This document shows, piece after piece, positions 34,887-45,900 of a stretch of 64,000 nt of DNA; positions within the stretch are counted from its first letter, which is position 1, and every line of letters starts with the position of its first letter. A model generated the notes under the pieces. That model saw nothing but the letters and a program-made list of their open reading frames with translations, had not been told where the DNA came from and did not search any database. This stretch comes from Gigaspora margarita. Its lineage: Eukaryota; Glomeromycota; Glomeromycetes; Diversisporales; Gigasporaceae. A program made the translations under genes and the position numbers. The DNA is taken from positions 638,353 to 702,352 of the forward strand of contig WTPW01000072.1 of NCBI GenBank assembly GCA_009809945.1, given 5' to 3'.

Positions 34887-36363
34887 ATGGCAAATACGGA
34901 AACCAAATGAAGCTATACCATTTCAATCAAACTTGAAGTAATCTCTTACGCCGAACAAACGTCTAACTGTAATGCAGCCTTGTTTTATAAAATTGACTGA
35001 AGACGCGTTCAGGAATGGAGAAAGCAAAAAAAAGAACTTGAGGATGTCAAAAATGATCAAAACTCAAATATTAATAAGGTGTGAGTTCTTCTTGATCATG
35101 GTCGAAAAGCCAAGCATCCCGAAGTTAAAAAAGAGTTATTAGAATATATTTAGAAAAAACAAGAAAAGAGAATGGCAGTTACTACTTTAATGATTAATAG
35201 AAAGGCAAAAGAGTTAGGAAAGACACTAAATATTCAAAATGCAAAGTTCTCCTCTAGGTGGGTTGAACGTTTTAAGTGAAGACATAAGCTGGTGGAACAT
35301 GTTCATACACAACTCACGCAAAAGCTTCTAGAAGATATGCCTTTAATTGTTAAAAATATTCTTCAAACTTCGCATGAAAAAACAAAGAACATTGAAAAAA
35401 AATTATTATTTCTTTTGATGAAATGCCAATGTGGTTTGACATGCCCCAAAATACAACAATCGAATTTGAAGGTGTTCGTGAAGTGCCAATTAAAACCACA
35501 GAAAACAATAAATTACAGTTCACAGTAGTCTTGGGCTATACTGCATCCAGAGAAAAACTTCTACCTGCTGTAATTTTCAAGTTAAAAAAAAAACTGAAGG
35601 GTAGGTTTTCATGAGACGTAGTGGTAACAATGGCACCTTGTACAAATATGATAGGAGATTTGATGATCTCTACTTATATTCCACAAGTTATTTGAGCCAG
35701 ACCGAATGGGTTCTTCAAGAATAAAGGTGTAATCTTCGTTGACTGTCATCATAACCATGTTAGTGACAATGTAATTAAAGTATTAAATTCGGTATGATTA
35801 AAAATTTTTTCAAAAAAAAATTGAACCCTTATTATATAGGGTGGCCAATACTGGTTTTTTTTGTTTAGAAAGGCTTGGATATATTGGAAATTCCTAGTAG
35901 AACAACTTGTGTTTTGCAACCACCAGACGTTTTAGTAAACAAACCCTTTAAAAATGGTATGATGCGAAGATAGGAAAAATAGATGGATGAAGGTGAAGGT
36001 GGGTTTACTAAAAAAGGAAATCACAAGAAAGCATCCTACGAATTGGTTAGTGAATGGGTATCTGAAACATGGAGGGAAATCAGTTTAGATCTTTTGGCCA
36101 AGTCTTTTGAAGCCGCTAGGCTTATACTTAACCCAGATGTCAGCAAAGATGACAAGATATCGAGCCGTCTTCAAGCCATTGTCGCAGACCATATGGATGA
36201 AGCTAGTTTTTTTGAGGAAGAAAATAATGAATTATCAAATCAGGATTTAGATAATGAACCAAATCCTGATAATCATGAACTTGACATTGAGAGTGGGATG
36301 GATTGTGATCCCGAAGATTTAGTGGGTTCTGATTCCGGAGATATGATGGACCTTTATAATTGA
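34887..36363 (+). pseudogene. pogo transposase (DDE_1 type), one intron, broken
   Basis: The first ATG is at 34887 (MANTETK-stop-SYTISIKLEV). Order: N-terminal DNA-binding helices (LEVISYAEQTSN ... RRVQEWRKQKKEL), a CENP-B-like second HTH (LINRKAKELGKTL...SSRWVERFK), then the DDE core. First Asp lies in SFDEMPMWFDMP, second in IFVDCHHNH, third in LQPPDVLVNKPFK; all three are still present. The C-terminus is acidic (GSDSGDMMDLYN) and intact from 35983. An intron at 35792-35868 (GTATGATT...TTTAG, 77 bp) interrupts the core; removing it keeps the frame. Damage is about six in-frame stops and one or two frameshifts, one at an A-run near 35400. Most stops sit where Arg(CGA), Gln or Trp is expected. 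Confidence 0.85.
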
Positions 36364-36654
36364 TAAGGTAATGAAAATTAGTACCGGTAAATTAGTATAA
36401 AAAAAAACTTTAAAATAAATTCATACTTATCTTATTTATTGATAGCCCATTGTATAAATTAGAAAATGAGTACTATAAGGTGCTGGGTATAGTTTTTTTT
36501 TTAAAAAGTAATTTTTCTTTAAAAAAATAATTTTTTTTTATGGTAAAAATAATTTTTTTTTAAAAAATAATTTTTTTTTAAAAAAATAATTTTTTTTATG
36601 GTAAAAATAATTTTTTTTTTAAAAAAAAAAATATTTTTTTTCTTTTTCTTTAAA

Positions 36655-36750
36655 TTTTCATTTTAATTTCATTTTAATTTCATTTTAATTTCATTTTAAT
36701 TTCATTTTAATTTCATTTTAATTTCTTTTTAATTTTCATTTTAATTTTTT
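36655..36750 (+). repeat. 11-bp tandem repeat (CATTTTAATTT)n
   Basis: About eight near-perfect units lie inside the pogo 3' non-coding part. They are preceded by A/T homopolymer blocks from 36490. Confidence 0.85.
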
Positions 36751-36893
36751 TGAATACAAGAGTTTAATTCGCGCATGTTATGTTAGAAATCCATTATTAA
36801 AAATGGGATAATGCTAAATAAACTAGTTGTATACCGGCACATGCTAAACATGGCATTTATTTCTTATCAAAATTAACATAAAGTGTATGAGTA

Positions 36894-37014
36894 GTATATG
36901 GGATCTTTGCTAGCAAAATTTTTTTCTAAAAATAGATTTATTATGTTTTTCTTAATAAAAATCTCGTGTAACAATAGCTCGGAGGGTCATTTTGCTAGCA
37001 AAGATCCCATATAC
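36894..37014. mobile_element. 121-bp palindromic MITE inside pogo
   Basis: GTATATGGGATCTTTGCTAG is perfectly mirrored by CTAGCAAAGATCCCATATAC. The interior is short and non-coding. The target duplication cannot be fixed because the ends are TA-rich. Confidence 0.7.
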
Positions 37015-37901
37015 TTGTTATGACCTGTCTTTTATTGCTACGCTATTGCCATTGATAATATAAAACTGGTTATAGACATGAATAATATTTTTTTATGCAA
37101 AAAATTACTAGCTATATCAGGGTGTGCATTAATTCGGGATGTGCGTAGGCATTAGTTCGAGACTATGTATGCTATTTTAGAGAAATTGGATTTTTGAATT
37201 AATGCCTGTGGGCATTATTTCGTGCTTATACGGTACTATGTAATATTATACAACATTAGCAGTATATAACCAAAAATTATTTTTGTAAAAACAATGCACT
37301 AGGCCTTTGTGTAATATATATATATATGTCATGTAACTAGTATATGTACTATAATTGGATGTTGCTAACAGATATTGCATGGTTTGGCATAGAAGTAAAG
37401 AGTTCTCCGCTATACTTTGAACAATAAAATCTCTATGTAAACAATGTTTGTTTATATAGAGATTTTATATAGTTAGCCAATAGTTTTTCAATGATATCTT
37501 GCCATCCACTATACCAATTCAGATGATCTAACCACTGTTAGATACGTCCTGACAAGCTCTACAACTTTCAATTAGTGGACATGTATCCTTAACTTAGTAA
37601 GAAAAAAACTTTAGATAGAAGTACGCCACATTTTACCTATAGTAATTTTTATATATAATCTGTATTACATTACACTAAGATCATTCTCAGTTGATAGACA
37701 GGTTATCAATTAATATATCTTAAAAATATCTGTCTATTATCTTGTATAATTCTTCTTACTGATATTTGAATATTGTTTTTATGCACCAGGCTGATATATA
37801 ACATAACTTACTAAAATCTTTAGCATATTACCTTTTTTTATACCCTATTAATTAGCTTATATCAGCTTGCAATTGCCTATAGTAATTATTATATAATATA
37901 T

Positions 37902-38155
37902 AGTTCAGTGCAAAAAGATTTGTACCTCAATAGCTCTGATTAAAATATTTTTTGTATCAATTAATTTTTAATTTTTGTAATTTATTATTATCTTTAGGTT
38001 ATCAAATTAATAAAAATAAAATTATTTTAATTATTTTATTGATAAAATAAAAAAATTATTAATAGTAACTTTTTTTAAAAAATATTTACTATATTATTTA
38101 CTATAAAGTCAAGTTTATAAAATTTTTTGAAGTACAAATCTTTTTGTACTAGACC
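37902..38155. mobile_element. Tc1-like MITE
   Basis: AGTTCAGTGCAAAAAGATTT (continuing GTACCT) is mirrored by AGTACAAATCTTTTTGTACT. CAGTGCAAAAAG-type ends are known from Tc1 elements. ATAT lies on both flanks. There is no coding sequence. Confidence 0.65.
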
Positions 38156-38267
38156 ATATCTGGAGGTTAGCTAAAATAGAGTAAGTTTTGATTGTCTACG
38201 TGTTAAGGTAGTACAATATTGATCACATGCATAGATAACAATTCTTTGTTTATCTACTGTACAATAA

Positions 38268-38420
38268 GGGGAGTGACAAAAATCAGGTGATTTTTTAGGG
38301 GAGGGGAGGGGGTAAAAAAAGTTGAAATTATATATAAGAACCTGACTATATATATATTAAAGAAGAGGGAGGGGGGTAGGCCTCTGATAAAAAATAATCA
38401 GGTGATTAATGACACAGCCC
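38268..38420. mobile_element. Small TIR element with G-rich interior
   Basis: GGGGAGTGACAAAAATCAGG is mirrored imperfectly by AATCAGGTGATTAATGACAC + AGCCC. TAAG occurs at both junctions. Inside are G-runs (AGGGGAGGGGAGGGGG at about 38300; GAGGGAGGGGGG at about 38368) that might fold as G-quadruplexes. Confidence 0.5.
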
Positions 38421-39820
38421 TAAGTTGTACAATTGCTTTTTTTTTAACATCAAAATCATAGAAAGTAAGACAGTTTTATGTTTTTTTTTCTTTTAAAAAA
38501 AGATTTTTTGGAGGGTTTTTTCTTTATTTTCAATAGCATAAAGTAAAAAAAAAATATAATTTTAAAAACAAATTAAAAGGTCTTGAAAAAACAATAATTT
38601 CCTACCTTTATCATAGGTTTTTTTTTTGAAAGAAATATTTTTTTTCCTTTTAACAATAAACAAAGAGAACAAAATTATTACTTTTACAACAAGTATTTCT
38701 GACCATAATGAGCCTAATATTTATAAATACACTCCCTTTTTTTAATATAACAAATTCATTTGAAGTATCAAATAAAGAGTTTAATAACAATTTGTGGCTT
38801 TTGGTTTTAAATATTTGGACTCAATTTAGTTCAAATAAACTTCAAAATAGTAATTCTTGGAAGTTTTATATTTGTCATTTTATGATGCATTGAAACTCAA
38901 ATACAAAGCAAGATAATAGTTTGCATAATAAATAAATAAAAACTAAGGTTCGACTAGCTAGTATTTGCAAAGCAAAGATTAAAGTAATGTGATCAGAAAA
39001 CTGGAAATATACATAGATAGGCCAGATCAGAGAATGCGTCACCATCATAGACAAATTAAATGAAGTAAGATTTATATTTGCATATTTTTTTAAATAATTA
39101 TTAAAAAGGTTAAATTTTTAAATGCTTATTTCTATATTAAAATTCTATATATAAAGGTTTAATTTGCATATTTTTAGAATAAATTTGGAAATAACAATTC
39201 TGTAATTTCCAAAAATAAGCTACCTCCTTTTTTTTTCAAAACAAAATTTTTATTTTGAAAATAAGTTACTCTCTAGAAAAACAACAAATATCACAGCTTT
39301 TATTTCCTAAACCAGAATTATTTCTACTATTGTATCAATGCATATTACAAAAATAGTTACTTTGAATATGCTCAATAGTTGTATCTTTTTGATCAAGTTT
39401 TGCATAAATTGATTAAAATAAATAAAAAAAAATAAACTAAAAATAAAGCAAAATAAAATATATGTATATATTTAATAAATAATTTAAAAATAATTTAAAA
39501 TAAAATAAATAAATAGAGTAAATAAATAAAACTAAAATAAACTAAAATAATAAAAACAATTATATAAAATATAAATTTTTTTTTTAAATTTTTAACATTT
39601 TTTTTATTTATTATTTTTTTTATTTAACAGTTTTTTTTTTTTTTTAATTTTTTTATTTATATATTTTAATTTTTTTATTTTTTTATTATTCAATTTTTTT
39701 TATTCTTATTTTTTTAATGTTTTTTTATTTTTTGAATTTTTTTTGAATTTTTTTTAATATTATTTTTAATTTTTTGTTACTTATTTTATTTTATTTTTTT
39801 TCATTCTTTATTTTTAATCT
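38421..39820. other. AT-rich, low-complexity intergenic stretch
   Basis: I recognise no gene here. A short relic of the AGGACCC MITE end (GGAAATATACATAGATAGGCC) lies at 39003-39023. From about 39400 the sequence becomes A/T homopolymer-rich up to the gap. Confidence 0.4.
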
Positions 39821-40328
39821 NNNNNNNNNNNNNNNNNNNNNNNNNNNNNNNNNNNNNNNNNNNNNNNNNNNNNNNNNNNNNNNNNNNNNNNNNNNNNNNN
39901 NNNNNNNNNNNNNNNNNNNNNNNNNNNNNNNNNNNNNNNNNNNNNNNNNNNNNNNNNNNNNNNNNNNNNNNNNNNNNNNNNNNNNNNNNNNNNNNNNNNN
40001 NNNNNNNNNNNNNNNNNNNNNNNNNNNNNNNNNNNNNNNNNNNNNNNNNNNNNNNNNNNNNNNNNNNNNNNNNNNNNNNNNNNNNNNNNNNNNNNNNNNN
40101 NNNNNNNNNNNNNNNNNNNNNNNNNNNNNNNNNNNNNNNNNNNNNNNNNNNNNNNNNNNNNNNNNNNNNNNNNNNNNNNNNNNNNNNNNNNNNNNNNNNN
40201 NNNNNNNNNNNNNNNNNNNNNNNNNNNNNNNNNNNNNNNNNNNNNNNNNNNNNNNNNNNNNNNNNNNNNNNNNNNNNNNNNNNNNNNNNNNNNNNNNNNN
40301 NNNNNNNNNNNNNNNNNNNNNNNNNNNN
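39821..40328. other. Assembly gap (508 N) in T-rich low-complexity DNA
   Basis: The gap is bounded on both sides by T-rich sequence (TTTTATT repeats), so its size is uncertain and it probably holds more of the same. Confidence 0.9.
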
Positions 40329-40441
40329 TTTTTTTTATTATTTATTTTTTTTTATTATTTTTTTTAAATTTTAATATTTTTTTTATTTAATTGCTTTTTT
40401 TCAGTTTTTTTTAATAACTTATTTATTTATTTTATTATTAA

Positions 40442-40973
40442 TTCGTGATCCGTATATCAAATAGGGGCTGCATATATTACCATATATAGTAAAATTGGAG
40501 AAAATCAATTATTGTTTATCAAATTTCTAAAATCTGGCACTGTCAGAGCAATAACAAATTTTTTTACTAAGCTAACCTTACTTCTTCACTAATTGAAAGT
40601 TGTAGAGCACATTCTAATGGCAGTAAAATCATTAAAATTAGACCAGTAGATCACAAGATATTATTAAAAAACGTTTTATGACCATATAGAGTTTCTATGT
40701 AAACAATATTATTGTTTACATAGAAACTCTATATAGTCATGAAACATTTTTTAACGATATCTTGTGATCTACTGGTCCAATTTTAATGATTTTACCACCA
40801 TTAGAATTGCAAGAATGTGCTCTACAACTTTCAATTAGTAGAAAAGTAAGGTTAGCTTAGTAAAAAATTCGTTATTGCTCTGACAGTGCCAGATTCCAGA
40901 AATTTGATAAACAATAATTGATTTTCCTCATATATTACTATAGATTTTCACTATTTGGCATATGGATCACGAA
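40442..40973. mobile_element. Near-perfect 532-bp foldback element, TTAA flanks
   Basis: TTCGTGATCCGTATATCAAA at the left is mirrored by ATTTGGCATATGGATCACGAA at the right. Complementarity continues to the centre (GTAAACAATATTATTGTTTAC at about 40705), so nearly the whole element is one hairpin. TTAA lies on both sides, compatible with a piggyBac-like TTAA target but also with AT-rich chance. Both arms carry the AAGTTGTAGAGC core and a GACCAGTAGATCACAAGATA block. Confidence 0.8.
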
Positions 40974-41467
40974 TTAAATATTATTTATTATAATTTATTT
41001 ATAAATAAGTAATAATCAAATTACATAAATTATATGAACTCTTTCCGCTAATCCTCAATACCATTTTTGGCGATAAAGAAAATTTAAAAAATCTACAAGA
41101 ACTAATCAAAAAAAGCCCAGAAAGCTCCTAACCAAAAGAAAAGTAGAGTTAAAATAACCTAGAGTTTGTTAATACACTTTAGCAAAATCAAAGAAGGACG
41201 AGGAACTTTTTCTTGAAGACAAATTTTTCGTAAAAAATTTTTTAGTTTTTTTGGGGAAATCGTTAATACCCTGAGTTGCAGATCACAACTAACAACAAAG
41301 AAATATGTGATCACTAAAATAAACAACCCTAACTAAAAAGGGAACAAAACAAGCTAAACACGTAATAGATCGGGATTAGCAAAACAAACACGAGAAAAGC
41401 ACTGATAAACAAACAAGCATAGAAATTATATCAACAACCAAGCCAAATTAGACAAGCCATACAAAAA

Positions 41468-42924
41468 ATGTCGGCAGTAGAAATTTTTAAGAGTTTGTTT
41501 AACAAATCAGAAGAGGAAATAGAGGTCTTTTGGGTGGAATATAAAGTACTCTTGCTCAAAAAAGACACAGACATTGCAAAATTCCTGGGGCATGCACAGC
41601 CACAACTAATTGCAACAATAAGAAATGCAATTGAACTATATGACTGGTAAATCATAAGGCAATGCGTAAGGAAGCAATTACACAAGCAGAAAGCGAGTTA
41701 ATAAATCGTGAAAACCTGTGCAAGAAAAAAACACAAAACTCCACTGCACCAAATAGAACAATTACCGATCCAGAAAAAACATCCTGCCAATCCCAGGAAG
41801 TACCAATTAGCAAAGGGGAAAAAAGAACCTTAGAGGAACAAGAAGGAGATTACAATAAGTCAACAGTAACGAGCATTAATAAATTAGAGAAAAGCAAAAC
41901 TCTCCTTCTGGAATCAGAATGCGGAACCTGGGATTATGGATTGGAAGAGAAGTCCCAACAGTCAGTACCGAGCCAGAGTACTATTAAAGCATTAGACATA
42001 AAGGACAGAAAAAGACAAAAAAAATATGAAACAATACAACTCAATTTGGGCACCAGAAAAAAACCTGTTGGAACAAGAAAAAGGAAGAAAAACACAATAT
42101 TATCTCACAATTTGGGACCTTCCAGAAAAATTAGACGCTAAAGTAATTAAAAAATATCTAAGTTTTTTTGGCACAGCATCAATTATAGCATGGCAGCATG
42201 AAAGAAAGTCTAAAGTGGCATATATCAAGGTAGAAACAGATAGTAAGCGAAAAGAAGAGGCCTTGAAAAACAGTTGGTCAGTGTATTTAGATGAAGGCAA
42301 AACATATAGAACAACTCCAGGAAGATTCAATTTGGAGGAATTAGAGTCAAGGAACAAATACAAATTAGTTATCAAGAATTTGCCCAAATATGCAGTAGAT
42401 ACATTACTATTGCGACAGTTAAAAAAGTAGAAGCAAAGGTAGTGCATATTTTAAGTAACCGGCATGGTAACCAAAGGGGAGTAGCCCATGTATATTTCAG
42501 TTCAGAAACAAGTTATAAAGCTGCACAGGCCTCAGGAGTATTCTACTACAATACAAAACTAGAATGGAAACAGATGGATCACACAGATACAAACAAGAAA
42601 GATTCATGTTATACAAGAATGAATTATATACAGCCACAAAATAAAGAAAAAGAATCGACAAACCTTTTTAGGAAAGTGCCTAACGGGCATATATTACACA
42701 ACAGAAGGCTCAAAGATATAAATAGAACACATAAGAAAAATCAAATGGAACAAAGGAACCACATACCCATTCAACCAAGACGCAAATTTGAATCGAAAAA
42801 CTCTGAAAACAAACCTACAACCCGAGTAGTAACAGAAAATTCCCGAATTCAGTCAGAAATTTTAAATAGACTTACACTTTTAGAAAGTACGGATAAGGGG
42901 ACTAACATCCCCAATCACTCCTGA
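41468..42924 (+). pseudogene. LINE ORF1 (RNA-binding, two RRM-like domains), broken
   Basis: The ATG at 41468 starts MSAVEIFKSLFNKSEEEIEV. After a charged linker come two RRM-like folds. The first is YYLTIWDLPEKLDAKVIKKY ... SKVAYIKVETDSKR (42085-42260). The second is KLVIKNLPKYAVDTLLLRQL ... GVAHVYFSSETSYKAA (42360-42530). A basic tail follows (LKDINRTHKKNQMEQRN). ORF1 proteins of this kind coat the LINE RNA. Reading frames alternate 2-1-2-1 along its length, indicating at least three frameshifts. No CCHC knuckle is visible. Confidence 0.75.
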
Positions 42925-42929
42925 AAGTT

Positions 42930-45900
42930 GCCAAGGGCCTCTACAAAGAAAAGGGTAGAGACTTTTCTCTACCCAAACAAACAAGGGGAGGAGAGCCAAA
43001 GGCGAAGGGAGAGGAGAAGAAGTACTGCAAAAAAGGGGAAAAAGAATTAGAACAAGCAGGAAATAATAACAATTACAGTATATTAGAAATGGGATTTCAT
43101 AATGTAAATGGGCTTAAAACAAATAAGGGAAGACTAGATGATATTTTGGATTTTATGAGGGAAAAGAGGTTTAATATTATGGGATTAGCGGAGACGAACC
43201 TATCAGAAAAAGAAGGAAAGTTTTTTCTAAAAGGAAATAATAGTGTAAGAGGTTTCTGGTCCTCCACAGAAGAGGGAAAGAAAAAAGGCTCCGGTGTTGG
43301 GATCATAATTGACAAGCACTGAGAGAAACATGTAGTAAAGGTGAACAAAGAAAACTCATACATCCTGGAGTTAACTTTGGATTTTAAAGGTCTTTCGATA
43401 AATGTTATTGTAGTATATGTGGCACCAACAAGCGCAGAGGTGCAAAAAAGTATAAAAGAATACCTGAAAAAACGTATAAGGGATATCGAATTAAAAAAGA
43501 AAGCGCAAAGGTGTGTAATCCTGGGAGACTTCAATGTGGACTTAAACCAATGCATAATTTTTTGTACAAATGAACAAAACAGAAAAGAGGAAAACAAGCA
43601 AATTGCGCAGCTATTAAGGGTTAAGAGGTTCGCAGATATTTTTTATAAGTCCAACTCTACAGGACAACCAACTTGAAAACACAAGGAAGCACAGTCAAGA
43701 ATTGATACTATATGGATTGATTGTTACTGGAAGCAAAGTGTTCTGGTATGCAAAATCAAAGACATGGAGCTCAGAATGGGCAGTGATTATCAAGCAGTTC
43801 TTGTGCAACTAGAAACAGGATTAGATCTGCAAAAAAGAAGTCAAGCAGAAAACAGAAGGAAAAGATTAGAAAACAATACCGAAAATACTAATGAAAAGAA
43901 TTGGGAAGACTACCAAGCCGAATTGAACAAAGAATTAAAGAAAAAACTCTCGAAGAATAGTGAAAAAGGGAGTATACAGAGCGATGTTTTGGATTATTAT
44001 ACTCTAAAGAATAAAACCTTGGACAAGCTATGGGACATTATCGAGAGTAGTATAAAGAAATCAGCTGCAAACAAATTACCACAAAAGAAAAAGACCCGAG
44101 TAGTAGAAGATATTTCTCATACAGATACAGAAAACAAAAAGCTCAGGAAGGATATTCGGACATTGGGCAAATAGTGTAGAAAACTAAGAAAAAATAAAGA
44201 AACAGGAATCACAGTTCAGGAGATCAAAGAGTTGGAACGATTTATAGAACCGCTTGAAAACTGCTGGGGTCTAGAAGTAGTGAAAGTTGCGAAGCAGGAC
44301 TATTCAACAGTATCTGACAATTTGGAAACGTGGTGAAAATTCTAACAAAAAGGTGGCATCTAGCCAAGAAAAATGAGGATGAAAAAAGAATTCAGGCGTG
44401 TATAGAGGCCAGATATGAGATGATAGTTAAAGGACAAAGGAGTAAGATAGAAGATTGTCAGACTGACCTCAAAAGAAAATTTAGTAGTAAAGGATACTGA
44501 AGAAGGAGAAGAGGAATTAGTAAATGAACCTAGAGAAGTACTAGAGGAAGTTAAAAGTCACTTCGCACAACAATTCTGAAAATGAGCATCTCTAGCAGGT
44601 AACCTCCCTAGAAGATGGAGAAACAGGTTCCACCCAATAGTAAAGATAAACTCTAAGTAGTATGAGCCTTTTATGGAAGAAGTAACAGAAGAGGAATGGG
44701 AAGAAGCGCTAGAACAAACTAAAAGCAAGTTAGCTCTAAGTGTGTCCGGTATTACATACCCAATGATAAAGAAGGCTAAAGGATATGCAAAAGAGATTTT
44801 CTGATACCTAGCCAGTAGATGTTTAAAGGAAGGAAGCATGCCAAGAAAATAGAAACTCAGTATGCTATACCCAATCCCCAAGCAGGAAGACTGGCACTTT
44901 AGATTAAACAATGTGAGGCCTATTCTCCTAATAGAGACCTTTAGAAAATCGGTCGTAAGGGCTCTGAATAATAGACTCGGATTTATTCTGAAACAAAAGG
45001 ATATTTTAAAAGGAAGGAACTTTGCAGGTCTACCAGAAGAAGGTACAGCAGCACTGGTGCACCTGTTAAATTGTATTCTGGAAGATGCTAGAGAGAACAA
45101 AAAAGAAATTTGGATCCTATTTCAGGATATGAAGAAGGCCTTCGATTTGGTGAACATTGAAATGTTACAGTTAGCACTGGAACGTATCAAGCTCCCAGAA
45201 GTGACAATAGAGTTTATCTTAAACCTGTACAAAAATAGAGAGATAGAAGTAATTACAGAAGTAGAAAACACAGAAAAATTTGTTGCAGAAGATGGAATAG
45301 ACCAGGAGGAGGTTATATCACCCCTGGTATAGAAAATATTTTATGATCCGCTTCTGGTAGAGATCCAAGAAGAAAGAGACAGAGGATATAAAATGCAGTT
45401 AGTTTGGCCGACTAGTATTAGAAGAAACACAGTTGAAGTACAAGAACTGCAGGTACCAGTGCTAGCATACACCGATGACACTACCTACCTGGCAAGGAAT
45501 AAATTAGAGTTGAAACGAATACTTGAGGTAGCAGAAGAATTCTATAAAGTAAACAATATCAAGATCAATAGTAAAAAGTCAGAATTATTGGCACTAAACA
45601 TGTGCAACAAGAAGGGAATACGTGATGGTATCAAGTTTGGACTGAATAACGAGTTCATACCCATTAAGAAAGAAAAGGAGTTGATGAGATTTTTAGGGGT
45701 TTGGATATCAGAAAAAGCAGAAATTCAATATGCTATTAAAATAGGAAAGGAGGAAATCCAAACAATAGTTAGTGAAATCAAAAGAAAGAAGGACTCATTA
45801 GCACACATGGCATATATAAACAATGTTGTTTTATTGCCACGCCTGGAATATAGGTTACAGCACTGTATACTATCTCATAAAAACTGCAAAAAGATACAAA

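Larger units (their letters stand above)
33828..37233 (+). mobile_element. pogo-type (Tc1/mariner superfamily) DNA transposon, 3.4 kb
   Basis: CCGTACAAGCATGAAATAAT at the left is mirrored by ATTATTTCGTGCTTATACGG at the right, and TA flanks both ends (33826-33827, 37234-37235). It encodes one broken DDE transposase (34887-36363). A hAT MITE (33994-34228) and a 121-bp palindrome (36894-37014) have inserted into its non-coding ends. It is the only element here with CCGTA ends and a transposase, so it may have driven the two CCGTA-ended MITEs at 16252 and 49583. Confidence 0.85.
33447..37693. mobile_element. Foldback element split by a pogo insertion
   Basis: The left part (33447-33827) and right part (37234-37693) are inverted relatives. 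Shared pieces are CAACTAAAGAGTGACCATAG / CTAAGATCATTCTCAGTTG and the core AAGTTGTAGAGC (33573) facing GCTCTACAACTT (37556). GATTGGCTAACTATA also faces TATAGTTAGCCAAT. Arms match imperfectly. The pogo element (33828-37233) sits between them, so the foldback is older. Confidence 0.6.

Noticed and set aside
38280-38390. Functional G-quadruplex
   Set aside because: Only three tight G-runs occur together, and they lie inside a small TIR element; folding is possible but unsupported.
39774-40367. 197-codon open frame at the second gap
   Set aside because: It is N bases plus T-rich low-complexity ends.
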